64,000 nucleotides of DNA. Source: JAQUTK01 sp963677415 (lineage in GTDB: Bacteria > Bacteroidota > Bacteroidia > Bacteroidales > JAQUTK01). The position numbers and the translations under genes were made by a program. Below, piece after piece: positions 20,344 to 28,351 of this stretch. Below the pieces are notes generated by a model. It had not been told where the DNA came from and did not search any database. It was given only the letters and a program-made list of their open reading frames with translations. Position 1 is the stretch's first letter. Each line of letters starts with the position of its first letter. The stretch is from assembly GCA_963677415.2 (NCBI GenBank), contig CAXXFJ010000033.1, forward strand, positions 1 through 64,000, given 5' to 3'.

Positions 20344-22797
20344 ATGAAGACAAATTTAAACCGATTACTTTTATTTTTATTTCTACTGTCAGGACTAACA
20401 GTATCACAAAGGTTAAGTGCCCAAATGAATATTCGGGTCAGAGGAAATGGAATTGATATTGACAATGTTGGAAGTTCTGGCTATAAACTGATGTATGCTG
20501 TGGGAACAAAAATTGAGTGGGAAGATAATTTCTGGGTACCAGGGAAATACCATTTATTTAATGGCATTCGCCCTGCTGCCATTGTGAACAAAGATTTTGC
20601 CACAACTGCTGGAGGAGACCCAACTGATATCCGCAAGGACTATTCAATTGACAGTTTTTCAGCTGATGCTGCCGGTCCGGTTACTATTGCAGTACCTTCA
20701 GACTCACTTAATGTCTCAGGCTGGAAAAAAAAAACTATATCTTTTAGCTCCACAGTTACAACTTACACACTATATACTTACAATTATACCACCCCTGGCA
20801 CATGGATTGATATTCCTGGCGTAAGCACTGCTCGTACTATTCTTTTTGCCGATAAAGGCAAAGTGAAGTTTGACAATCCTATACCATTGTCAACTCTTGC
20901 TGAAGGGGTACTCATTAATTTGAGTTGGGATGAATATTACCGCAGCGATTATACTTTCGACCCTTATTTACTCATCACATCTACCGGAGATTATATTGCG
21001 GGTGAAAAAAACCATAGATATCTTTCTAAAGACAAAGGAAAAACCTGGAGTTGGCTGGGTGATTATTCTGTTGAACATGCCTCTACTTTTGAACACAAAG
21101 GAGCACTTTATATTATAGGAGATGAAGCAGGTAATTCAGCCGGAAATGCTGCAATTACTAAATCTACCGATGGAGGAGTAACATGGTCACCACCCACCAT
21201 TTTTTCTTATGAAATTAGAAATTCTCCTTGTCATGTTGAGTTTGGCAATGGTAGAATATGGATCGCGTATGAGAATCCTATAAATTTTCTCTCTGCTTCA
21301 GTTAACAGTGATTTAATGAAAGAAAGTAGCTGGACCAGAACAGAAAGAACCGATAATGTGGGTACCGGTAACGAAACCGATATGGTAATGGGGAGAAATG
21401 GTTATCCTATAGCCACACCAAAGTCTGGCGGTCCTTTAGTTAAAGCTATTAGTGCAACTTATGCAACTGCCAGTGCATCAGACAAGTTTACGCTACCGGG
21501 CAGCGACTCAAAATACACATCAAAATATGATTCAGTATCTGATAAATATTATGCATTAACAAGTAATTCTGCAATTTATCCAGGCGAAGACCGAAGATTA
21601 GGTATAACCCTTTGGAGTTCCTCTGATTTGATAAAATGGAAAAAAGAAAGAGTAGTTTTTCAAGGAAAATCTCAGCATTGCCACGGTTTTAATTATCCGT
21701 CAATGCAAATAGATGGCAACGATATCGTATTTGTATTGCGAACAGCATGGGAATATGAGATGGGACAAGCCCAGCGCTGGCACGATGCAAATTCATTCAC
21801 CTTTCACCGGATTAGAAATTTCAGGGATATAAAACTACCTGTTGCAAGTTTTGAAAAGCCCCTTGAAAATACAAGAATTTCTGAAGGTGACAACCTTCAA
21901 GTAGCTGTTAATGCCAATGATTCTAATGCAACAATACTTAAAGTGGATCTATACCTGAATGAGGTGTTGATTCGGACAGATTCAGCGGCTCCCTATGAAT
22001 GGGGTTTTGAAGGACAAAACGATACGCTTTTACAAAATATGACCAATGGATTCTATACTTTAAAAGCTGTGGCAACCAGCAGCGACTATGAAATTGCATC
22101 AATTATAAGGACATTTAAAGTAGGAGGTGGGCCAAGTAAAATTGGTATAAATGTTCTAGGTGATGGATTTACTAAAAGGATCTTTGATAACGGAGCAGAA
22201 TTATTTTCAAATAGTACTTATAGCATATTAAATGCTCCTTCGGATTTTATTGGATATGAATTTTTAGCTAGCGATCCGAATGTTGCAAATACAGGAACAA
22301 TTACTGCACAAGAAAATGGCTTTGTTTATATTATTGCTCCTCCCGGAAACATCTTTGGTTGGAATTTGGTTCCTAATTCTTATTGTAATTATAGTGATGG
22401 AGGTCAAACATCACTTGCGGTTTATCAAAAAGAAATACATGCAAATGAGTCAGTCGCGATTCCTACTCTTACATCATTTCCTGGAGCATCTCCACTGGCT
22501 AAAATAATTCAGTTAAATACGACAACTTCAATAAACGATATAAGTAAACCTGAAAACGACCACTCCTTATTGGTTTATCCAAATCCGGCAAGTAATTCAT
22601 TAACTATTGAAAGGGTTGGAACTGATAAGTCAGAAGTTTACATATCTGATCTAACGGGGAAAAACGTCTTCAGTGTAAGTATGTCAGAAAGTAAATTAAA
22701 CCTTACGAACCGGCAATGGATGAAACCAGGAATATATTTTATAAGAAGTTTGACAGACAAAGGAATTACTCAAGCTAAAAAGTTAATAATCAGATAA
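20344..22797 (+). CDS. BNR-repeat (sialidase-like propeller) protein with T9SS sorting tail
   Basis: The ATG at 20344 is preferred to 20320 because it begins a clean signal peptide (LLLFLFLLSGLTVSQRLSAQ). Two Asp boxes (SKDKGKTW and STDGGVTW) show a sialidase-like beta-propeller up to about residue 500. Next comes an Ig-like domain (FEKPLENTRISEGDNLQVAV) and a T9SS type A tail (LLVYPNPASNSLTIERV ... PGIYFIRSLTDKG). The N-terminal block MNIRVRGNGIDIDNVGSSG recurs in the paralogue at 25425. Annotators usually call such proteins exo-alpha-sialidase, but the Arg triad could not be confirmed. Related propellers include rhamnosidases and polysaccharide lyases, so the substrate is open. Probably cell-surface. 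Confidence 0.75.
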   Translation: MKTNLNRLLLFLFLLSGLTVSQRLSAQMNIRVRGNGIDIDNVGSSGYKLMYAVGTKIEWEDNFWVPGKYHLFNGIRPAAIVNKDFATTAGGDPTDIRKDYSIDSFSADAAGPVTIAVPSDSLNVSGWKKKTISFSSTVTTYTLYTYNYTTPGTWIDIPGVSTARTILFADKGKVKFDNPIPLSTLAEGVLINLSWDEYYRSDYTFDPYLLITSTGDYIAGEKNHRYLSKDKGKTWSWLGDYSVEHASTFEHKGALYIIGDEAGNSAGNAAITKSTDGGVTWSPPTIFSYEIRNSPCHVEFGNGRIWIAYENPINFLSASVNSDLMKESSWTRTERTDNVGTGNETDMVMGRNGYPIATPKSGGPLVKAISATYATASASDKFTLPGSDSKYTSKYDSVSDKYYALTSNSAIYPGEDRRLGITLWSSSDLIKWKKERVVFQGKSQHCHGFNYPSMQIDGNDIVFVLRTAWEYEMGQAQRWHDANSFTFHRIRNFRDIKLPVASFEKPLENTRISEGDNLQVAVNANDSNATILKVDLYLNEVLIRTDSAAPYEWGFEGQNDTLLQNMTNGFYTLKAVATSSDYEIASIIRTFKVGGGPSKIGINVLGDGFTKRIFDNGAELFSNSTYSILNAPSDFIGYEFLASDPNVANTGTITAQENGFVYIIAPPGNIFGWNLVPNSYCNYSDGGQTSLAVYQKEIHANESVAIPTLTSFPGASPLAKIIQLNTTTSINDISKPENDHSLLVYPNPASNSLTIERVGTDKSEVYISDLTGKNVFSVSMSESKLNLTNRQWMKPGIYFIRSLTDKGITQAKKLIIR

Positions 22798-22842
22798 GAA
22801 AAGGACAAAGAAAACCATTACAAATTACCAATACATTAAGTT

Positions 22843-25290
22843 ATGAAAAAGATTTTACTATTTTGTATTCTACATGTAATCATCATCATGAATACTCATG
22901 CTGCCGTTAGAGAAGTTATCCATCTTGAAAAGGGTTGGTCATTTATCCAAAAAGATGTAGCAAACGGCGAATTAGTTCAAACGAATGACAGTCAGTGGCA
23001 AAAAGTAACAGTACCTCACGACTGGGCCATTACCGGTAATTTCGACATGAACATCGACATGCAATCGGTACAGGTAAAGGAGGATGGGGAGACAAAGGCT
23101 AAACTTAGAACCGGAAGAACCGGAGCTTTACCTTGTTTTGGTGTAGGATGGTATCGTAAGGTTTTGCCCATCAATGCTTCAGATAAAGATAAACGTATAT
23201 TTATTGAGTTTGATGGCGTTATGAGTCTCGCAAAAGTGTACCTCAATGGTGAGTTTATCGGTGGGTGGCCATATGGTTATTCTTCGTTTGCCTTCGAACT
23301 TACAAAATTTGCAAAGTATGGGCAGGATAATATCCTTGCTGTTCGTGTGGAGAATATGCCAGAATCATCGCGCTGGTACCCTGGGGCTGGAATTTACCGC
23401 AATGTACGTTTGGTGAAAACTTTGGCGGTCCGGATTGCAAAATGGGGGACATATATCACTACACCTTCAATTACAGACAAAAGAGCTGATATTTCGATTC
23501 AAACCGAAATTGATGGATTGGTTGATGCGAAGGCAGACTTAAAACTTACCACTGAAATATTTGATGCAAAGGGATTAAAAGTAAGTACGACAACCTCTTC
23601 GGTAAAAGTTGCTGAAAATATCGTATGCAAACAAACAATGAAGGTGAATAATCCGCAATTGTGGAGCATAGAGACACCTATTCGTTATAAAGCTATTTCA
23701 CGATTATATATGGGTAAGGATTTAGTGGACGAATACACCACTGATTTTGGCATTAGGAGCATAAAGTTTGATAAAGACAAAGGTTTTTATCTGAATGGGA
23801 AACATGTTAAATTACAGGGGGTATGTATGCACCACGATCTAGGGCCGATTGGTTCTGCTGTAAATTATCGTGCTACCGAACGACAAATGAGCATTATGAA
23901 AGAAATGGGATGCAATTCCATTCGAACCTCACACAATCCACCCTCGCCAGAGTTGCTGCAGATATGCGATAGTATTGGATTGCTAGTTATGGATGAGGCA
24001 TTTGATGAGTGGAAAAGTGGAAAGAACAGAAATGGATATGCCCGATTTTTTGATCAATGGGCAGAAAAGGATATATCGACAATGATTCGTAGAGATAGAA
24101 ACCACCCTTCTATTATCATGTGGAGTATAGGGAATGAAGTTCGTGAACAGAGCAAACCAGAAGGAAAAGAAGTTGCTGCATTCTTGAGTAATATTTGTCA
24201 CAAACTTGATCCAACCCGTCCAACTACTTCCGGTTTTAACAGCCATAACGCTGCGATCAAAAACGGACTAAGTGATGTTGTTGATTTGGTAGGTTTCAAC
24301 TACAAGCCATCGGATTATAAAAATAAACATACACTATACCCAAATTATGTGCTATATGGAAGCGAAACAGCATCTACAGTCAGTTCGCGTGGAGAATATA
24401 AATTTCCGGCTAAGGAAAATAAAGGTGCTTGGTATCAGGATTATCAGGTTTCGGGTTACGATTACGATTATCCGGGATGGGCATCAACACCAGATACCGA
24501 GTTTGAAATGCAGGACGAAAACGAATTTATTCTTGGCGAGTATGTTTGGACCGGATTTGATTATTTGGGAGAACCAACACCCTATAACGAGGGAACACCT
24601 GCAAGAAGTTCATATTTTGGAATTGTAGATTTGGCAGGTTTGAAAAAGGACCGTTTTTATCTTTATCAAAGCAAGTGGAGTGATGCGCCGGTTTTGCATC
24701 TTCTTCCACATTGGAATTGGCCAGAACGTGTTGGAATGAATGTGCCGGTTATGTGTTATACCAATTATCCGAAAGCCGAACTATTCGTAAATGGGGTGAG
24801 TGCCGGTGTGCGACAAAAAGACAAGAGCAATAAATATACACGCTACAGGTTGATATGGAATGATGTTGTTTATCAGCCAGGTGAGATTAAGGTGGTTGCT
24901 TATGATGATCAAAACAAGGTTGTTGCCGAACAAATTATAAAAACCGCCGGTGAACCATATTCGGTAAAATTATCAACAGAAAGAGATTCAATAAAAGCCG
25001 ATGGAAAAGATTTATCCTTTGTTACGGTTGAATTGTTTGATAAGGATGGAAATCTTTGTCCGCGAGCCGATAATTTTCTTTTCTTCGAGGTAAAAGGAGC
25101 AGGTAAGTTAAAAGCATTATGCAACGGTAATGCCATAGATCAAACCTCATTTGCATCGAATTACATGCGGGCATTTAATGGGGAAATGATAGCAGTAATA
25201 GAACCAGGAGAAGAACCCGGTGAGATTTCCTTAGTAGTTTCGGGCGGGAAATTGATAGGGAAGGAACTAAAAATAATTGCAGAGAGATAA
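22843..25290 (+). CDS. Secreted GH2 family glycosidase (beta-galactosidase-like)
   Basis: 815 residues with a signal peptide (ILLFCILHVIIIMNTHA). GH2 order is visible: sugar-binding domain (VTVPHDWAITGNFD, VYLNGEFIGGWPYGYSSF, SRWYPGAGIYRNV), immunoglobulin-like domain, and TIM barrel with QGVCMHHDLGPIGSA, IRTSHNPPSPELLQ, the acid/base glutamate in MWSIGNEVRE and the probable nucleophile in LYGSETAS. C-terminal DUF4982-like and Ig-like modules follow. The product is likely periplasmic and trims beta-galactosyl or beta-glucuronyl ends of the target glycan. GH2 specificity cannot be read from sequence. It lies 45 bp after the BNR gene, in the same operon. Confidence 0.85.
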   Translation: MKKILLFCILHVIIIMNTHAAVREVIHLEKGWSFIQKDVANGELVQTNDSQWQKVTVPHDWAITGNFDMNIDMQSVQVKEDGETKAKLRTGRTGALPCFGVGWYRKVLPINASDKDKRIFIEFDGVMSLAKVYLNGEFIGGWPYGYSSFAFELTKFAKYGQDNILAVRVENMPESSRWYPGAGIYRNVRLVKTLAVRIAKWGTYITTPSITDKRADISIQTEIDGLVDAKADLKLTTEIFDAKGLKVSTTTSSVKVAENIVCKQTMKVNNPQLWSIETPIRYKAISRLYMGKDLVDEYTTDFGIRSIKFDKDKGFYLNGKHVKLQGVCMHHDLGPIGSAVNYRATERQMSIMKEMGCNSIRTSHNPPSPELLQICDSIGLLVMDEAFDEWKSGKNRNGYARFFDQWAEKDISTMIRRDRNHPSIIMWSIGNEVREQSKPEGKEVAAFLSNICHKLDPTRPTTSGFNSHNAAIKNGLSDVVDLVGFNYKPSDYKNKHTLYPNYVLYGSETASTVSSRGEYKFPAKENKGAWYQDYQVSGYDYDYPGWASTPDTEFEMQDENEFILGEYVWTGFDYLGEPTPYNEGTPARSSYFGIVDLAGLKKDRFYLYQSKWSDAPVLHLLPHWNWPERVGMNVPVMCYTNYPKAELFVNGVSAGVRQKDKSNKYTRYRLIWNDVVYQPGEIKVVAYDDQNKVVAEQIIKTAGEPYSVKLSTERDSIKADGKDLSFVTVELFDKDGNLCPRADNFLFFEVKGAGKLKALCNGNAIDQTSFASNYMRAFNGEMIAVIEPGEEPGEISLVVSGGKLIGKELKIIAER

Positions 25291-25424
25291 TTATTTAATT
25301 AGAGTTCTGTCGTTCAGATATTATATCAGGAGGTATTTTACTATTAAAGGTATCAGATAAACCAAATGAATAGTTTAGCAAATAGCGCTCCTCTAATATA
25401 AGTCATACCAATAAAATAATAAAA

Positions 25425-26975
25425 ATGAAACGCATAACAGTACTTTTCCTTCTAGTGTTAATATCCATTTCAGGTCTAATAATGCCTATAAACCTCAATG
25501 CTCAGATGAATATCCGCGTTAGAGGAAACGGAGTAGATATTGACAATGTAGGCAGCTCAGATTATGTAGAATACAAACTAATATATCCTCTTTCAACGAG
25601 ATTGGAATGGGAGAAACGTTACCTCATTCCTGGTAAGTTTCATCTGTTTGGTGACCGACCTGCTGCAATAGTGAATAAAGATTTTGCTACCATCCCTATT
25701 GCTAGTGGCTATTTCGATAAAGACGATACTCGCCAGGATTACTCTTTGGATAGCTTTTCAGCCGATAAACCAGGGTATGTAACAATTGCAGTACCCACAG
25801 ATTCACTTACATCGTTGGGATGGTATCGCATAACCGGTTCCTTTAGTAGTACAATCACAAAATATTACTTATACAGGTATAAATATACCGATGTGGGCAC
25901 ATGGGTGGATATACCCAAAACGAGAGAAGCAACGCCAACCCTGTTATTTGCAGAAAAGGGAAGTTTAAAGTTTGATAACCCGCTTCCGCTATCTGATCTG
26001 TCTGAGGGTGTACTGATAACAAAAAATATTGGTGACTATAACAAAGGCCCCTATATTGTTGATCCATTTCTTCTCATTATGCCCAATGGCGATTATATTG
26101 CGGGAGCTAACGGCGAACTGAGTTTCGAGCGGCAATTTGGACCTGATACGGATGTAGCACGGCTCTGGATATCCAAAGATAAAGGTTTGACCTGGAAACA
26201 GTTGACAAAATCGCCACTTGGTGTCCTGCATGCTTCTACTTTTTACCACGATGGAGCATTGTATTCCTTGGGAGATGTGATGGAGGGATATGGAGGCATT
26301 GTAAAATCTACCGATGGCGGTCAGACATGGTCAGATCCGGTGCGGCTTAATTTTAAGGTTCGCAATTCGCCTTCTCATGTGGTAGTCAGCCAAGGCAGAT
26401 ACTGGTTAGCAATGGAAAGTCCAGTTAGTGCCATATCCGCATCTGTAACTAGCGATCTGATGGATCCTAATAGTTGGGTTCTTGCCATAAGGCAGGATAA
26501 AAACAAAACGGGCAATGAAGCAGATATGATCGTTGCCAGAGATGGTGCTCCCGTTATTATACCCAAAGGGACCAAGAAGATCAGAGTCCTCAGTCCTACA
26601 GAAACGATAGTGGATAATGAGGAGGATTTATTTTCACTTATGGGCAATGGATCAAAATACAGTATGATATATGATCCCATATCGGATAAATACTGGGCCT
26701 TAACAAGCTATTCACCCATGGAAGGTAACATTAGGACAGGAATTGTACTGTCAAGCTCATCGGACCTTAAAATATTTACGGTTGTAAAACAGATTATTCA
26801 GGGAAAATCCAGTAGCTTTCATGGCTTTAATTATCCATTCATGCAAATTGACGGAGATGATATCGTTTTTGTTTTGAGAACTTCCTGGGAAGATGAAGAT
26901 GGACAGGCCCAGCGTTGGCATGATGCAGATATGCTCACTTTTCATCGCATCCGCAATTTCAGGGCAAATGATTGA
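25425..26975 (+). CDS. BNR-repeat (sialidase-like propeller) protein, short paralogue
   Basis: 516 residues. Signal peptide MKRITVLFLLVLISISGLI, then a propeller with Asp boxes SKDKGLTW and STDGGQTW. It aligns along its whole length with the propeller of the gene at 20344 (shared MNIRVRGNG block, AAIVNKDFAT, QGKSSSFHGFNYPFMQIDGD, GQAQRWHDA, FHRIRNFR). It stops where the other continues into Ig-like and T9SS modules, so this one should be periplasmic while the other is at the surface. Substrate unknown. The clear paralogy shows duplication within the locus. Confidence 0.75.
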   Translation: MKRITVLFLLVLISISGLIMPINLNAQMNIRVRGNGVDIDNVGSSDYVEYKLIYPLSTRLEWEKRYLIPGKFHLFGDRPAAIVNKDFATIPIASGYFDKDDTRQDYSLDSFSADKPGYVTIAVPTDSLTSLGWYRITGSFSSTITKYYLYRYKYTDVGTWVDIPKTREATPTLLFAEKGSLKFDNPLPLSDLSEGVLITKNIGDYNKGPYIVDPFLLIMPNGDYIAGANGELSFERQFGPDTDVARLWISKDKGLTWKQLTKSPLGVLHASTFYHDGALYSLGDVMEGYGGIVKSTDGGQTWSDPVRLNFKVRNSPSHVVVSQGRYWLAMESPVSAISASVTSDLMDPNSWVLAIRQDKNKTGNEADMIVARDGAPVIIPKGTKKIRVLSPTETIVDNEEDLFSLMGNGSKYSMIYDPISDKYWALTSYSPMEGNIRTGIVLSSSSDLKIFTVVKQIIQGKSSSFHGFNYPFMQIDGDDIVFVLRTSWEDEDGQAQRWHDADMLTFHRIRNFRAND

Positions 26976-27004
26976 ATTAGGCAAATAATAAATTAGAGAA
27001 TCTC

Positions 27005-28246
27005 ATGAAGGACAAGAAATTTTATCCATGGTTGGTGGTTGGTATGCTTTGGTTTGTGGCTTTGCTAAATTATCTTGACAGGCAGATGCTTGCAACCATG
27101 AAGCCATCAATGATGATTGATATTGCAGAATTGACTTCAGCAACAAATTTTGGACGGCTGATGGCAGTATTTCTTTGGATATACGCATTGATGAGCCCAA
27201 TTTCCGGACTTATTGCCGACCGTCTCAATAGAAAGTGGCTAATTGTTGGCAGTATATTCGTTTGGTCTGCAGTTACCTTGCTTATGGGTTATGCCACAAC
27301 ATTTAATCAACTTTATGTCCTGAGGGCAATCATGGGTATCAGTGAAGCCTTCTATATTCCCGCAGGACTGGCACTAATTGCTGATTATCATACAGGAAAA
27401 ACAAGGTCATTTGCCATTGGCATTCATACAACAGGTATTTATTTAGGTCAGGCGCTTGGTGGATTTGGGGCGACAATAGCCAGTAATTTTTCGTGGCAAA
27501 TAACATTCCATTCCTTTGGGTTTATTGGGATAGCTTATAGTCTTGTTCTAATTCTTTTCCTGAAGGAGAAAAAAGGATATGTTCAGGATACAAAGAAGAA
27601 AAATTCATTTTTCAAGGAGTTTTCTTCTTCATTTAAAGGATTGGGCGTGTTGCTTGGTAACATTTCCTTTTGGGTTTTACTCTTTTATTTTTCAGCGCCG
27701 AGCCTTCCGGGTTGGGCAACAAAAAACTGGCTTCCTACACTCTTCTCCAATACACTCCATTTAGATATGGCAACAGTAGGACCTATGGCAACGATAACAA
27801 TAGCCATGGCTTCTTTTGTCGGCGTGTTATTAGGAGGCCTGCTATCAGACATATGGGTTCAAAAGCACTTAAAAGGAAGGATTTTTACAGGGGTAATCGG
27901 ATTAGCCCTTACAATTCCAGCATTGATTTTGCTTGGATATGGCCATAGTTTTGTAGCCATTTTTACGGGAGCAATATTTTTTGGTTTGGGTTTCGGTATT
28001 TTTGATGTCAATAACATGCCAATTCTTTGCCAGTTTGTTTCGGCACGTTACAGGGCTACCGGATATGGCTTGATGAATTTGGTCGGAATAGCTTCAGGTG
28101 CTTTTATTACATCATTTCTCGGTAAATCGCAGGATGCCGGGAATCTTGGGAAGGACTTTGCCATACTTGGCATATTTGTAGTCTTGGCAATTGTCCTTCA
28201 GCTCACCATGCTGCACCCTAAACAAATTGATAAAGTTGACGATTAA
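27005..28246 (+). CDS. MFS transporter (hexuronate/ACS-like)
   Basis: 413 residues with twelve predicted membrane segments. The N-terminus (MLWFVALLNYLDRQMLATM) and loop 2-3 motif (GLIADRLNRKWLIVG) match the anion:cation symporter branch of the major facilitator superfamily, whose members import hexuronates and other sugar acids. It lies 29 bp after the BNR gene and before GH106, so it probably carries the released sugar or sugar acid across the inner membrane. The cargo (sialic acid, uronate or rhamnose) is inferred only from context. Confidence 0.8.
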   Translation: MKDKKFYPWLVVGMLWFVALLNYLDRQMLATMKPSMMIDIAELTSATNFGRLMAVFLWIYALMSPISGLIADRLNRKWLIVGSIFVWSAVTLLMGYATTFNQLYVLRAIMGISEAFYIPAGLALIADYHTGKTRSFAIGIHTTGIYLGQALGGFGATIASNFSWQITFHSFGFIGIAYSLVLILFLKEKKGYVQDTKKKNSFFKEFSSSFKGLGVLLGNISFWVLLFYFSAPSLPGWATKNWLPTLFSNTLHLDMATVGPMATITIAMASFVGVLLGGLLSDIWVQKHLKGRIFTGVIGLALTIPALILLGYGHSFVAIFTGAIFFGLGFGIFDVNNMPILCQFVSARYRATGYGLMNLVGIASGAFITSFLGKSQDAGNLGKDFAILGIFVVLAIVLQLTMLHPKQIDKVDD

Positions 28247-28351
28247 AAAGATAAATAGCGAGATATTTATATGGTCTTTCTTTAATCTCATTTTGAAGTA
28301 GTTCGAAGATTAGTAAGTTAATCCATGGTTTAAAATTATATTTCGAAGTAT

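Noticed and set aside
20344..22797. Firm assignment as exo-alpha-sialidase
   Set aside because: Asp boxes occur in many propellers. The Arg triad could not be confirmed and the neighbours point as much to rhamnose as to sialic acid.
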